A stretch of 64,000 nt of DNA from Mucilaginibacter tolerans (GTDB taxonomy: Bacteria; Bacteroidota; Bacteroidia; Sphingobacteriales; Sphingobacteriaceae), in assembly GCF_030519375.1 (NCBI RefSeq), contig NZ_JAUMKB010000006.1, forward strand, positions 234,071-298,070. Direction: 5' to 3'. This document shows positions 18,166-28,219 of this stretch, piece after piece (the first letter of the stretch is position 1; every line of letters starts with the position of its first letter). A model generated the notes under the pieces. That model searched no databases, was not told where the DNA came from, and was given only the letters and a program-made list of their open reading frames with translations. The position numbers and the translations under genes were made by a program.

Positions 18166-18226
18166 ATTTTCCCCCGCAATGCCCTGTCTGGAATATACCG
18201 CCGAAGGCGGGAAAAATTTTTGGTTT

Positions 18227-19219
18227 TTACAGACCTAGCTGAGCTGATATCTCCAACATCCTTTCAATCGGTTTTACAGCTCTTTTTATAACATCTGCCG
18301 GAACTGTTACCTCAGGCAATTCATTTTTCATACACAGGTAAAGTTTTTCCAGTGTATTTCTTTTCATGTGCGGGCAATCATTGCAGGCACAATTGTTATT
18401 TGGCGGCGCCGGAATAAACACTTTATCCGGGTTCTCCTTTTGCATCTGGTGAATGATGCCTGATTCTGTCGCTACTATAAATTCTTTTTCAGAACTTTTG
18501 GTAGCATATTTTAACAGACCGGTTGTTGATCCTATGTAATCAGCCATTTTAAGTATCACATCCTCACATTCCGGATGTGCCAGCAATTTTGCCCTCGGGT
18601 AGCGTTCCTTCAATTTGGTGATCTTCTCTCTCGAGAATATTTCATGCACCATACAGGCACCGTTCCATAACACCAGGTCGCGTCCTGTTTTTTTTGCCAC
18701 GTAAGCTCCTAGATTTTTATCCGGCCCGAAAATGATCTTCTGATCTTTTGGTAGGCTTTCCACTATCGCCACTGCATTGCTCGATGTGCATACGATATCG
18801 CTCAATGCTTTCAGTTCAGCTGTACAATTCACATAAGTGATCACCAAATGATCAGGGTATTTTTCCTTAAACTTCCTGAACAAATGCGGCGGACAGCTGT
18901 CTGCTAAAGAACAACCAGCCTTCAAGTCGGGTAAAAGGACCTTCTTCTGTGGCGATAATATTTTCGCGGTTTCAGCCATGAAGTGCACACCGGCAAATAC
19001 AATGATATCGGCTTCTGTTTTGGCTGCTTGCTGAGATAACCCCAGACTGTCGCCAATATAATCAGCAATATCCTGTATGTCCGGCTCCTGGTAATAGTGA
19101 GCCAAAACAACTGCATTCTTTTCTTTTTTTAATTTTTCAATCTCCTGAAAAAGGTCAAGTGTCGGATCTATTTGTTCCTCCACAAACCCTTTGAGATTTA
19201 GTTCAGCTAAGGTATCCAT
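18227..19219 (-). CDS. nadA: Quinolinate synthase
   Basis: The 330-residue product matches Nad[27 protein letters not shown] near residues 38-63, [20 protein letters not shown], the conserved cysteine in [10 protein letters not shown], and the C-terminal cysteine group [10 protein letters not shown]. Three cysteines ligate a [4Fe-4S] cluster used to condense iminoaspartate with dihydroxyacetone phosphate to quinolinate in NAD synthesis. It is divergent from nadB across a 408-base spacer, the usual partner arrangement. Confidence 0.97.
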   Translation of the reverse strand: MDTLAELNLKGFVEEQIDPTLDLFQEIEKLKKEKNAVVLAHYYQEPDIQDIADYIGDSLGLSQQAAKTEADIIVFAGVHFMAETAKILSPQKKVLLPDLKAGCSLADSCPPHLFRKFKEKYPDHLVITYVNCTAELKALSDIVCTSSNAVAIVESLPKDQKIIFGPDKNLGAYVAKKTGRDLVLWNGACMVHEIFSREKITKLKERYPRAKLLAHPECEDVILKMADYIGSTTGLLKYATKSSEKEFIVATESGIIHQMQKENPDKVFIPAPPNNNCACNDCPHMKRNTLEKLYLCMKNELPEVTVPADVIKRAVKPIERMLEISAQLGL

Positions 19220-19627
19220 TTCAACAATTCAAATAATAATAATCATTTTTATTTAAAAGAAAAAGCTATTGTTATTGGTGTGTTAATTCTGTTTAAAAGT
19301 AGTGATACAAAGTATATGAATAGTAAGTTTTACATTTTTATTAACAAGAAACCTATGTTTTTTGTATCGTAGTTTTTTGATTTTAAGACGGGTATATTTC
19401 TCTTAATTTTATTTTAAAACATTTTTGTTAATAAGTTAACGGGGTGTAAAATGTTGATTAATGACTTTATTAGTCTCAAAATTACTGCAAAGATTATTTA
19501 GAATTGGGGCTGAAATTGTCATTATCCACGACTTAATAATTTATTATTTTTTTACTTACACAAAATTAACACGTTTTAGGGCGCTTTCTAACATAAGCAC
19601 TATTTTTACACAATATAATACATCTGT
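19220..19627. other. nadA-nadB divergent spacer
   Basis: Very AT-rich stretch containing both divergent nad promoters. No exact TAnnTTTG box, inverted repeat for a NAD regulator, RNA gene or reading frame was recognised. Confidence 0.5.
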
Positions 19628-21220
19628 ATGACGAGAAAAGCGGATTTTTTGGTGATTGGGTCTGGTATCGCCGGATTGAGTTTTGCACTCAAGGCGGCCA
19701 AGCATGGTAAAGTTCTGATAGTTACGAAATCAAATGAAGATGAGTCTAACACTAAGTATGCCCAGGGTGGTGTTGCGGTGGTTGTGGATAAAAAAGATGA
19801 TTCTTTTGAAAAACACATAGAAGATACCTTAATTGCTGGAGATGGGCTTTGTGACAGGGAAGCTGTGGAGATAGTAGTTGAGGAAGGCCCTGAAAGAATT
19901 CGTGAGATTATTGACTATGGAACCAACTTTGATAAGACCAATGAAGGCATGTATGATCTGGCTAAAGAGGGAGGTCATTCTGAATTCAGGGTGTTACATT
20001 ATAAGGATATAACCGGTTGGGAAATAGAAAGGGCCTTATTAGATCAGATACATCAGAACCCTAACATCACTATTTTAACTCATTATTTTGCTGTAGACTT
20101 AATTACACAGCATCATTTAGGAGAGTTTGTAGATAAGTCAAGCGAGGATATTACCTGTTATGGTGTTTATGTTTTGAATACATTGAATGGCCATGTGGAA
20201 AAGATATTATCTAAGGTAACCGTAATGGCATCAGGCGGTGCCGGGCATATTTACTCTATTACCACTAATCCGACTATAGCCACAGGCGATGGCGTCGCAA
20301 TGGTTTACCGGGCCAAAGGAAAAGTGAGGAATATGGAGTTTATCCAATTTCATCCTACAGCTTTATATAACCCGGGCGAATATCCTTCATTTTTGATATC
20401 AGAGGCTGTACGTGGTTTTGGGGGCATATTAAAACGCACGAATGGTCAGGAATTTATGCAGGAGTATGATGCGCGTAAATCATTGGCACCAAGAGATATT
20501 GTGGCAAGAGCTATTGATGCCGAGATAAAAAAATCGGGTGAGGATTATGTTTACCTGGATATAAGGCATCGCAGTAAGAGCGATATACTGGCCCATTTTC
20601 CAAACATTTACGCTAAATGTTTAGATATCGGTATCGATATGACCAAAGATATGATACCTGTCGCACCAGCTTGTCATTATATGTGCGGAGGTATTATGGT
20701 TGATCATATTGGTAAATCGTCTATTTTGAATTTATACGCCTGCGGAGAGTGTTCATCAACCGGGCTTCATGGAGCTAATCGTTTGGCATCCAACTCATTA
20801 TTGGAGGCGTTGGTGTTCGCCGACCGTATTTATAAGGACGCAGTTCAGCAATTTGGGAATAATGTAATACCAGATGGTATCCCTGATTGGGACGAACATG
20901 GTGTTCAATTATCGAACGAAGATATCTTGGTAACTCATAATCTGAGAGAAATGCAAAAGATGATGAGCGATTATGTAGGTATCGTAAGATCAGATTTTAG
21001 ATTGGAAAGAGCGATGCGCCGCTTACATTTATTGTATGAAGAGACAGAGGAGTTTTATAAAAAGACAAAGTTGTCTGTAAAGCTTTGTGAGCTTCGTAAT
21101 CTGATTCAGGTTTCTTATATTGTTATTAAATCGGCTATGTTAAGGAAAGAGAGCAGGGGATTGCATTATACTACAGATTATCAAGTTCATGCTGAAGGGG
21201 TGCATGATACAGTATTTTAA
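19628..21220 (+). CDS. nadB: L-aspartate oxidase
   Basis: The 530-residue product starts with the FAD Rossmann motif VIGSGIAGLSFALKA (about residues 9-23), followed by NTKYAQGGVAVV, the catalytic region SEFRVLHYKDITG, EFIQFHPTAL, and the C-terminal GECSSTGLHGANRLASNSLLE. It oxidises L-aspartate to iminoaspartate, which NadA then uses. Length is standard for the family, and the C-terminal helical domain is present. The pair with divergent nadA supports the call. Confidence 0.97.
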   Translation: MTRKADFLVIGSGIAGLSFALKAAKHGKVLIVTKSNEDESNTKYAQGGVAVVVDKKDDSFEKHIEDTLIAGDGLCDREAVEIVVEEGPERIREIIDYGTNFDKTNEGMYDLAKEGGHSEFRVLHYKDITGWEIERALLDQIHQNPNITILTHYFAVDLITQHHLGEFVDKSSEDITCYGVYVLNTLNGHVEKILSKVTVMASGGAGHIYSITTNPTIATGDGVAMVYRAKGKVRNMEFIQFHPTALYNPGEYPSFLISEAVRGFGGILKRTNGQEFMQEYDARKSLAPRDIVARAIDAEIKKSGEDYVYLDIRHRSKSDILAHFPNIYAKCLDIGIDMTKDMIPVAPACHYMCGGIMVDHIGKSSILNLYACGECSSTGLHGANRLASNSLLEALVFADRIYKDAVQQFGNNVIPDGIPDWDEHGVQLSNEDILVTHNLREMQKMMSDYVGIVRSDFRLERAMRRLHLLYEETEEFYKKTKLSVKLCELRNLIQVSYIVIKSAMLRKESRGLHYTTDYQVHAEGVHDTVF

Positions 21221-21292
21221 TGAAAAAGATGCGATTTGGTTGTTCACACCCGATGTTATAACTGCGTCTTGTAAAATATCTATAAATATTTA

Positions 21293-21784
21293 ATGACATT
21301 TTTTTCACGTTTTAAAAAGAAGGCTGAACCGGAAATAGTTCCAATTGATAGTGTGAAGGCGATTGCTGACGGAATATTATTTGAAGATGCATTTTTCCTG
21401 AAATGGGGAACTGATATTGAGCTTGATAAAAAGTATACAAAGAAGGAATATCGAGCTGATCGGACAATTTATCATTGGGCCGATCGGACTATACTGAATG
21501 GCCTATCCTTATATTTTAAAACGGTTTGCTGGAACCATAAGCAACATAGTGGTTCTAAATCTTTTGAGTCTATTGACTTTTTATCAGAAGACAGTGAAGC
21601 GGAAGATATCTTTGAGAAAACGAAAGCACACCTGATCAGAATTTTCGGCGAGCCAAAGCTGGAGGAAGATGTTAAACAAGGTGATATTGCCCTGGAATGG
21701 AGGATCAAAGCGGTAAAAATATCTTTAAACTTTTTCCATAAAGAGCGAAAGAAAGTGCATCTGGAAATAGGGTTGTGGTTGTAA
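21293..21784 (+). CDS. Hypothetical protein
   Basis: The 163-residue product lies 72 bases after nadB on the same strand and may be cotranscribed. It has no signal peptide or membrane segment and is rich in Lys, Asp and Glu. Visible segments are MTFFSRFKKKAEPEIVPIDSV and a C-terminal LEWRIKAVKISLNFFHKERKKVHLEIGLWL suggesting beta strands. No family was recognised. It ends 5 bases before the convergent tRNA-Gly gene, so its stop region overlaps the tRNA terminator space. Confidence 0.7.
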   Translation: MTFFSRFKKKAEPEIVPIDSVKAIADGILFEDAFFLKWGTDIELDKKYTKKEYRADRTIYHWADRTILNGLSLYFKTVCWNHKQHSGSKSFESIDFLSEDSEAEDIFEKTKAHLIRIFGEPKLEEDVKQGDIALEWRIKAVKISLNFFHKERKKVHLEIGLWL

Positions 21785-21789
21785 AAAAG

Positions 21790-21862
21790 AGCGGAAAACG
21801 GGATTCGAACCCGCGGCCTTCAGTTTGGGAAACTGATGCTCTACCGACTGAGCTATTTCCGC
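21790..21862 (-). tRNA. tRNA-Gly (anticodon CCC)
   Basis: The minus strand folds as a tRNA: acceptor GCGGAAA pairs TTTCCGC, D-arm GCTCAGTCGGTAGAGC, anticodon stem TCAGT/ACTGA with loop TTCCCAA, and T-arm CGGGTTCGAATCCCG. The anticodon is CCC, reading GGG glycine. CCA is not encoded. Length is 73 nt. Confidence 0.96.
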
Positions 21863-21873
21863 TAAATTTGTAC

Positions 21874-21881
21874 CAAACATA
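21874..21881 (-). promoter_or_regulatory. Promoter -7 box of tRNA-Gly
   Basis: TATGTTTG on the minus strand matches the Bacteroidota TAnnTTTG box and lies 11 bases before the tRNA 5' end, the right distance for a start just ahead of the mature tRNA. Confidence 0.6.
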
Positions 21882-21943
21882 AATAAAATATACTTTATTA
21901 AAAATTACTAATTCACTCAATCACTAACTCACTAGTTAAAAAG

Positions 21944-22468
21944 ATGCCTGTTATCCTGCCTGTAAAAGATAAAAGCCCAATCTGGGGAAGCAATTGCTTT
22001 ATTGCCGAAAACGCTACCATTGTAGGTGATGTAACAATGGGGGATAATTGCTCGGTCTGGTTTAATGCTGTGATCAGAGGAGATGTGCATTATATTAAGA
22101 TAGGAAATAACACTAATATCCAGGATGGAGCTGTCATTCATGCTACTTATCTTAAAGCTTATACCGAAATAGGTAATTGCGTATCCATAGGGCATAATGC
22201 ATTGGTACATGGCTGTACGCTGCGAGATCACGTGCTGGTGGGTATGGGCGCCATTGTGATGGATCATGCCGTGGTAGAAGAGTTTGTGATCATAGGCGCG
22301 GGCTCAGTGGTATTGGAGAAGACGATCTGCGAGTCGGGATACCTATATGCTGGTACACCGGCGAAAAAGATAAAGCCACTTACTCAAGAACAAAAAGATA
22401 TGCTGCGGCAGTTACCGCATAACTATATCATGTATTCGGGATGGTTTAGTGGGTCGCCGGCTCTTTAG
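21944..22468 (+). CDS. Gamma-carbonic anhydrase family protein
   Basis: The 174-residue product is a left-handed beta helix of hexapeptide repeats, starting with FIAENATIVGDVTMGDNCSVWFNAVIRGD. The metal-binding histidines of the gamma-class carbonic anhydrase fold are visible in DGAVIHATYLK and SIGHNALVHGC. Many bacterial YrdA-type members bind metal but have weak or unproven carbonic anhydrase activity. The 3' end overlaps the convergent Ig-like lipoprotein gene by 23 bases. Confidence 0.92.
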   Translation: MPVILPVKDKSPIWGSNCFIAENATIVGDVTMGDNCSVWFNAVIRGDVHYIKIGNNTNIQDGAVIHATYLKAYTEIGNCVSIGHNALVHGCTLRDHVLVGMGAIVMDHAVVEEFVIIGAGSVVLEKTICESGYLYAGTPAKKIKPLTQEQKDMLRQLPHNYIMYSGWFSGSPAL

Positions 22469-24089
22469 GAATATCAATAGGTTCTTCAGCCTCCCAGTTT
22501 GATCGTAAGGTGATCTGTTTAGGATAAACCCATATATTTTCTGGTTGAATACGCTTTTTTACATTACCGCTATCCCATTTGCCGTTTTTATTGTCATCAT
22601 AAATCACCCTCACGTTGTACTTACCTACAGGATAGTTTTTATAAACAACATTGCCGCTTTTAACTAAGGGGTCCCGGTGAACAATATTTTTTTGATCGTC
22701 CAACAGCTCTATTACATAACCTTTGGAAGTATCCGGGACAGTTACTTTGAGTGTTAAAGGGCCATAATTATCGGGCTTGTCTAATTGAAATGGCTTTAGG
22801 AATTTCTTGTTCTTATCACCGTATATACTGGTTAAAGCGCCTTCATTAAATATCAACTGATACCTGCTATTGGCTTTCCATCTATAATTAAACGTTAACC
22901 TTTTCATTGTTGCTGTATCCTTAGTAATGGTAAAATTGGAGACGTTTGTTGAATCCTCATTTAAGGTGATCAATGAATTGTCAATCGTTTGAATAGGAGT
23001 ACTGGTTGTTACTACAAGTGTGTTTCCAGCTCTAATCTTGTTGTCAAATGTTGTGTTGTATTTTAAGGAGATAGTACGGTCAAATGTCTCTTTCCGGCTT
23101 TTTCGCAAAGCAACAGTATCTATGGGGGTTGCATTTTGAAGGAAAGATACTCTGATAGAATCGAAATCCATATTTTTCATATATACCATAGCTGTGTCCC
23201 TGGTCTTGTTAAAATCAACTATTTTTTCGGCATCTAAAGCGGGGGGGTATAATATTTTTACAGATGGTTTTTCAACAGGTTTATTGAAAATAAATAGCAT
23301 TTTTCCATCGGCTTCAAAACGACGTTCGGTTAATCGGAATTTATCGGGTTCTTGCTTAAATAGATTCAGATGAATATTTGCGGTGTCTTTTTTAAGGTGA
23401 ATTGTAGCCGTCTGGAATGCAACCAGTTCGTCGTCTTTATCATATATTCTGTTTGGAGCCTTTTCCTTAAGGGCGTAAATACGATAATCGCCATCGTGAA
23501 GGTTATTTAAGGAGAAATTACCTGACGAATCGGTGACAGCAAAAATGGTCGGCTTTTTCTTTCCCCAAAGTGTGTCCTTATTTAGTGGGAACAGCATTAC
23601 GGTTACATCCTTTTCTTTTTCCTGTGCCATCAAATCTTGCACATTTCCGGAAACACTCAATGAGTCGATATGTGGACCGGTAGAAAAAACATAAGTGAAA
23701 TTATTCAGAACATTTCCTTCGTTCAGGTCAGCGATTGATTTTCCAAAGTTGATGACGTAAGTTGTATTTTTTTGAAGCGTGTCTTTGAAATCTACGATGA
23801 GAGATTTTTTGCTCGTCTTAAAGGTAGGCGGTTTATCGGTTGTTGGGCTGACTGTGATTTCCTGGGTCTGGTTTTTTAAACTAAAGTATTCGTCAAAGTC
23901 AAGCCGGATCTGCCTGGCAGAAAAATTCCGGGTCATGTTTGGCGGAGTCGCCTTCAGTAATTTTGGCGGAGTGCGGTCTTTTGGTCCGCCCTGAGGCTTT
24001 TGCATGCTTGCGCAGCCAATTATTAACAATGCAATGATGAAAACCAGAATTTTTAGGGGTGAAAAAGCACTCTTTTTATTTAGCCTCAT
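22446..24089 (-). CDS. Ig-like domain lipoprotein (Big_5/SbsA type)
   Basis: The 547-residue product has a lipoprotein signal (ILVFIIALLIIGC) followed by the charged linker ASMQKPQGGPKDRTPPKLL. The first domain (residues about 42-140) has the Big_5/SbsA Ig-like pattern PPNMTRNFSARQIRLDFDEYFSLKN..ITVSP, YVINFGKSIADLNEGN and FTYVFSTG. A carboxypeptidase-regulatory-like domain follows around 145-230. Further beta domains fill the rest. It is probably a periplasm- or surface-exposed lipoprotein of unknown role, widely conserved as a single gene near mnmG in Bacteroidota. Confidence 0.85.
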   Translation of the reverse strand: MRLNKKSAFSPLKILVFIIALLIIGCASMQKPQGGPKDRTPPKLLKATPPNMTRNFSARQIRLDFDEYFSLKNQTQEITVSPTTDKPPTFKTSKKSLIVDFKDTLQKNTTYVINFGKSIADLNEGNVLNNFTYVFSTGPHIDSLSVSGNVQDLMAQEKEKDVTVMLFPLNKDTLWGKKKPTIFAVTDSSGNFSLNNLHDGDYRIYALKEKAPNRIYDKDDELVAFQTATIHLKKDTANIHLNLFKQEPDKFRLTERRFEADGKMLFIFNKPVEKPSVKILYPPALDAEKIVDFNKTRDTAMVYMKNMDFDSIRVSFLQNATPIDTVALRKSRKETFDRTISLKYNTTFDNKIRAGNTLVVTTSTPIQTIDNSLITLNEDSTNVSNFTITKDTATMKRLTFNYRWKANSRYQLIFNEGALTSIYGDKNKKFLKPFQLDKPDNYGPLTLKVTVPDTSKGYVIELLDDQKNIVHRDPLVKSGNVVYKNYPVGKYNVRVIYDDNKNGKWDSGNVKKRIQPENIWVYPKQITLRSNWEAEEPIDIPKEPATH

Positions 24090-24199
24090 TTTTAAGCCTT
24101 ATAAACGATTTTTATTTTTTTATGAAGATTATCATTCGGAATTAAAAAAAGTCGCTTTAATCGAATATTTATAATCAATTGATAATCAATAATTTATAT

Positions 24200-26062
24200 C
24201 TATCTCGATATGTGTACCATTAAAACTGAAATATCTGACGGCGAAACCCCGGAAATACGCGACGCCTGTCCCAAAGTACGCGGTTTTATTTTCATCAACT
24301 TTTCACGTGCTTCTTTAGAAAGCGAGACAAGGTTGTGATAATTGAATTCAGGATTGATCTCCTTGTCTTCCATCTTCCGCATCTTTTCTACAATGTCTAA
24401 TTCCTTCTCAAAATAACTCTCATATTTAATTTTTATTTCAGCCTGCTCGATGGTTTCTTTATCATATTTTGAAAGCAGTTCGTCGAGCGATGAATCAGCA
24501 TTTCTCAGGTCATTAAATGATATCTGCGGGCGGCTCAGCAAATTGAACAGTCTGACATTTTGAGAAAGCGGGGCGGTAGCTAATTGTTCTAAAAGTGGAT
24601 TGATGGAGCTTGCTTCGGCCGAGACATTTTTGGTATAGGCTACTATGTCGTCAGAGTTTTTTACTTTTTGACTTACCTTATTCATCCGCTCATCACTGAT
24701 CAGACCTAGTTCGTAGCCGATTGGGGTAAGCCGGATGTCGGCATTGTCCTGGCGCAATAGAAGGCGATGTTCGGCGCGAGAGGTGAACATACGGTACGGT
24801 TCTTCAGTGCCTTTCGTTACCAGGTCGTCTATCAGTACCCCAATGTATGACTCTGAACGCTTCATGATCAGCTCATGCTTGTCATGTACTTTTTGATGAG
24901 CATTGATCCCGGCAATGAATCCCTGGGATGCCGCTTCTTCGTATCCTGTGGTGCCGTTTATCTGTCCGGCGAAGAAAAGGTTCTTCACCAGTTTGGTTTC
25001 TAATGTCAGATCTAATTGCGTAGGCGGGAAGTAATCGTATTCGATCGCGTATCCTGGCCTGAACATCTTTGCATTTTCAAAACCTGGTATTTGGGTCAAC
25101 GCTTTGTATTGTACATCTTCGGGAAGAGAAGTAGAGAAACCATTTACATAGATCTCCACCGTATTGAATCCTTCAGGTTCAACAAATATTTGATGACGTT
25201 CGCGCTCGGCAAAGCGATTGATCTTATCTTCAATGGATGGGCAGTATCTTGGGCCTAGGCCTTTGATGCGGCCTGTGAACATCGGCGATTTTTCGAAACC
25301 TTCTTTCAAGGTTTCGTGTACGTTGGTATTGGTGTAAGTGATCCAGCAGCAGCGTTGTTCTGTTGGACGCTCTACATCGGTAAATGAAAAACGGCCGGCG
25401 TTTTCATCGCCCCATTGTTCTTCCATTACGCTATAGTTTAGCGTGCGACCATCCACACGGGGAGGGGTGCCAGTCTTCATTCTGCCCGATTCAAAACCCA
25501 GCTCAACCAGTTGCTCGGTTAAACCGGTAGCAGCTTTTTCGCCCGTACGTCCACCGCCAAATTTCTTTTCGCCGATGTGAATTACACCGTTCAGGAAAGT
25601 ACCGTTGGTAAGCACAGTAGCGTCGCATTCTATCTCTACGCCTAAGGATGTTCGAACACCTTTTACGGTGTTTCCGTTTACAATTAATGAGGAGACCATG
25701 TCTTGCCAAAAATCGACGTTGGGTGTTCTCTCCAGCGCCAAACGCCATTCTTCAGCAAAGCGCATGCGGTCGTTTTGTGTGCGTGGGCTCCACATCGCCG
25801 GGCCTTTTGAAAGGTTCAGCATACGGAATTGTATCGTGGTTTTGTCCGCTATAATACCAGAGTACCCACCCATAGCATCTATCTCTCGCACTATTTGTCC
25901 TTTAGCTACGCCACCCATAGCGGGGTTGCAACTCATCTGTGCTATCGTCCCCATGTTCATGGTGACCAATAAAACAGTGGAGCCAAGGTTAGCTGCAGCA
26001 GCTGCTGCCTCACAACCGGCATGGCCGGCACCCACAACTATTACATCATATTTCTTAAACAT
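24200..26062 (-). CDS. mnmG: tRNA uridine-5-carboxymethylaminomethyl modification enzyme MnmG (GidA)
   Basis: The product (620 residues from the chosen start) has the FAD motif [14 protein letters not shown] (residues 7-20), [45 protein letters not shown] and the C-terminal [42 protein letters not shown]. With MnmE it installs the cmnm5 group at wobble U34 of tRNAs. The ATG at 26060-26062 is chosen because a clear GGAGG lies just ahead; the frame continues upstream to a GTG, but that region contains a parS-like site. Confidence 0.97.
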   Translation of the reverse strand: MFKKYDVIVVGAGHAGCEAAAAAANLGSTVLLVTMNMGTIAQMSCNPAMGGVAKGQIVREIDAMGGYSGIIADKTTIQFRMLNLSKGPAMWSPRTQNDRMRFAEEWRLALERTPNVDFWQDMVSSLIVNGNTVKGVRTSLGVEIECDATVLTNGTFLNGVIHIGEKKFGGGRTGEKAATGLTEQLVELGFESGRMKTGTPPRVDGRTLNYSVMEEQWGDENAGRFSFTDVERPTEQRCCWITYTNTNVHETLKEGFEKSPMFTGRIKGLGPRYCPSIEDKINRFAERERHQIFVEPEGFNTVEIYVNGFSTSLPEDVQYKALTQIPGFENAKMFRPGYAIEYDYFPPTQLDLTLETKLVKNLFFAGQINGTTGYEEAASQGFIAGINAHQKVHDKHELIMKRSESYIGVLIDDLVTKGTEEPYRMFTSRAEHRLLLRQDNADIRLTPIGYELGLISDERMNKVSQKVKNSDDIVAYTKNVSAEASSINPLLEQLATAPLSQNVRLFNLLSRPQISFNDLRNADSSLDELLSKYDKETIEQAEIKIKYESYFEKELDIVEKMRKMEDKEINPEFNYHNLVSLSKEAREKLMKIKPRTLGQASRISGVSPSDISVLMVHISR

Positions 26063-26072
26063 TTTACCTCCA

Positions 26073-26087
26073 TGTTCCACGTGGAAC
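26073..26087. promoter_or_regulatory. parS-like centromere site 1
   Basis: The 15-base sequence TGTTCCACGTGGAAC contains the perfect 14-base palindrome GTTCCACGTGGAAC, the core of the conserved ParB-binding parS site. It lies 11 bases before the mnmG start codon. Proximity to mnmG (gidA) fits the well-known origin-side location of parS and gid genes. Confidence 0.75.
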
Positions 26088-26101
26088 GTACAAAATTACA
26101 T

Positions 26102-26350
26102 TCAATTCCCCGATGTTCCACGTGGAACTTTAAATAATGATACTAACGCAACAAAAGCCCAAACGCCCTCAAGTATGACAAAAGGGTAGAAGCTCACCAT
26201 CCACGAAGCAAAACAACATATCCCAGCGCCAATAAAATTCAATAAACTGTATACTTTATTGTCCGCAGGAAGCTTCTTGTATAAATTCAACAGGAATGCA
26301 ATCAGTAATATGATAACCCCAATAGATGCTATGATATCAGAAAGCTTCAT
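26102..26350 (-). CDS. Small CBU_0592-like membrane protein
   Basis: The 82-residue product has three hydrophobic segments (about residues 7-24, 36-50 and 53-72) with LNLYKKLPADNKVYSLLNFIGAGICCFASW between them, as in the CBU_0592-type small integral membrane proteins. Their function is unknown. It lies between the ABC-F gene, whose stop it abuts at its own start, and mnmG. The C-terminal residues KVPRGTSGN are encoded by a parS-like sequence. Confidence 0.8.
   Translation of the reverse strand: MKLSDIIASIGVIILLIAFLLNLYKKLPADNKVYSLLNFIGAGICCFASWMVSFYPFVILEGVWAFVALVSLFKVPRGTSGN
26114..26128. promoter_or_regulatory. parS-like centromere site 2
   Basis: An identical 15-base copy, TGTTCCACGTGGAAC, 41 bases from the first. 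It lies inside the last codons of the small membrane protein gene, where it encodes the C-terminal KVPRGTS, so the DNA site apparently dictates the protein end. Confidence 0.75.
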
Positions 26351-28219
26351 TTATGCTTCGTTTAGTTCGGTTAATTCTATCCAACGAATGCTTTTCTCAT
26401 CAAGTTGACTGTTTAAAGCAGTGATCTTTTGCGCTATTTCGCTTAACTGTTGATGATCTGACAGGCCAGAGTTAAGCTCTTCTGTTAATGTTTTAATCTT
26501 GGCCTCGATCTGTTCAATTTCTTTATCCAAATTCTCCAGCTCCTTTAGCTCTTTAAAGGCAAGCTTATTCTTTTTAGGTTGAGGTTTTGGTTCTGTCTTT
26601 TCTTCGACAGTGGATTTCTTGGCCTGTTGTTTTGCAACGTCAAGTTCAAAGCGATAGGAAGAATAATTGCCATTATATACCTTAACATCGCCATTGCCTT
26701 CCATAATGAATAACTGATCGGTGAGTTTATCCAATAAATAGCGGTCGTGGGATACGAGCATTAATACGCCTGTATAATTGGTTAGGAATTCTTCCAGTAC
26801 ATTCAGGGTGTCAATATCCAAATCATTGGTGGGCTCATCCAGTATCAGGAAATTGGGGTTCTTCATCAATATCTGCAGCAACTGCAATCGCTTCTTTTCT
26901 CCGCCACTCAGATTTGAAATAAATCCATGCTGTTTTTTAGGAGGAAATAGGAATAATGTTAGCAATGCGGAAGCAGATATTGTTTTGCCATCTGCCATTG
27001 TGATAAACTCGGCAACGTTTTTCACAACATCAATCACGCGCTCATCTTCTTTAAAGCTCATGCCCGACTGGTGGAAATAGCCCATTACGGTCGTTTCTCC
27101 CGGAATCACATTCCCCTTATCAGGCTGCAAATTGCCAGTGATGATATTCAACAGGGTGGACTTACCACTTCCGTTCTTGCCGGCAAGACCAATACGGTCT
27201 CCCTTTTTGAACACATAATTGAAATCAGAAATGAAAGTATGCTCATTGAATGCCTTGTTTAAATGATGTAGTTCCAATATTTTATTCCCCTGGCGGGATG
27301 TTTTCACACTAAGTTCAACCTTAGCCTTAGGACCTGCATTTTTGGTTTTCTCTTCCAAATCATAATAGGCGTCTATGCGTGCTTTCGATTTTGTGCCGCG
27401 AGCTTGAGGTTGCCGGCGCATCCATTCCAGTTCTTTACGAAGCAAATTGGAATTCTTTTGAAATTGTGCTTCTGATTCTGCTTCACGTTCGGCTTTTTTC
27501 TCCAGGTAATGCCCATAGTTTCCATTATAGGGGATCACCTTACCATTGTCCAGCTCCAATATCTCGTTACACACATTATCTAGAAAATACCGGTCGTGTG
27601 TTACCATCACTATCGTATTGGCACCCTCAGTCAATAGTTTTTCCAGCCATTCAATAGTGTCGATGTCCAGGTGGTTGGTAGGCTCGTCCAGTAAATACAC
27701 ATCGGGTTCTTCAATTAATAAACGTGCTAGTGCTAATCGTTTTCGCTGACCACCAGATAAGGTGTCTATTTTTTGATTGAGGTGATGGATATCCAATCGA
27801 CCTAAAATGGTCTTGATCTTATATTCATACTCCCAGGCATCGCTGTTACTGATCTCTTCGGTGACTTTATCTATAGCTTTAGTATTATTTGGGTCATTCT
27901 CCAGCAGGTTCTCGTATTCCCTGATCAATTGCTGCTGTTTATTATCGGAATGGAATATATAATCGCTGATAGTATAAGACTTATCGAATGTTGGATCCTG
28001 CTCCAGGTACCCCAATCGCAGATCACGGGCTTGTACAACCTTGCCTTCAACCGGCAAAAATTGTCCGGCCAATAACTTCAATAGGGTAGACTTGCCAGCG
28101 CCATTCACACCCACCAGCGCCACTCGCCGGCTACGGTTAATGCCGATGGTCAGGTTTTTAAACAGCCAGTGGTCATGAAATGAATGGCCTAAATTTTCAG
28201 CAGATAGATACGTACTCAC
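26351..28219 (-). CDS. ABC-F family ATP-binding protein (Uup-like)
   Basis: The 622-residue product has two ABC domains and no membrane part: Walker A GVNGAGKST and GKNGSGKST, signatures LSGGQRKRLALARLL and LSGGEKKRLQLLQIL, and Walker B LLDEPTNHLDI and ILDEPTNDLDI. A charged linker separates the domains and a C-terminal coiled coil (about residues 545-622) is of the Uup type. ABC-F proteins act on the ribosome or on DNA-related processes. The GTG start overlaps the stop of the upstream gene as GTGA. Confidence 0.95.
   Translation of the reverse strand: MSTYLSAENLGHSFHDHWLFKNLTIGINRSRRVALVGVNGAGKSTLLKLLAGQFLPVEGKVVQARDLRLGYLEQDPTFDKSYTISDYIFHSDNKQQQLIREYENLLENDPNNTKAIDKVTEEISNSDAWEYEYKIKTILGRLDIHHLNQKIDTLSGGQRKRLALARLLIEEPDVYLLDEPTNHLDIDTIEWLEKLLTEGANTIVMVTHDRYFLDNVCNEILELDNGKVIPYNGNYGHYLEKKAEREAESEAQFQKNSNLLRKELEWMRRQPQARGTKSKARIDAYYDLEEKTKNAGPKAKVELSVKTSRQGNKILELHHLNKAFNEHTFISDFNYVFKKGDRIGLAGKNGSGKSTLLNIITGNLQPDKGNVIPGETTVMGYFHQSGMSFKEDERVIDVVKNVAEFITMADGKTISASALLTLFLFPPKKQHGFISNLSGGEKKRLQLLQILMKNPNFLILDEPTNDLDIDTLNVLEEFLTNYTGVLMLVSHDRYLLDKLTDQLFIMEGNGDVKVYNGNYSSYRFELDVAKQQAKKSTVEEKTEPKPQPKKNKLAFKELKELENLDKEIEQIEAKIKTLTEELNSGLSDHQQLSEIAQKITALNSQLDEKSIRWIELTELNEA

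Noticed and set aside
24296..24312. Third parS-like site within mnmG (TTTTCACGTGCTTC)
   Set aside because: Only the left half and the CACGTG core fit; the right arm does not, and it lies within conserved coding sequence.
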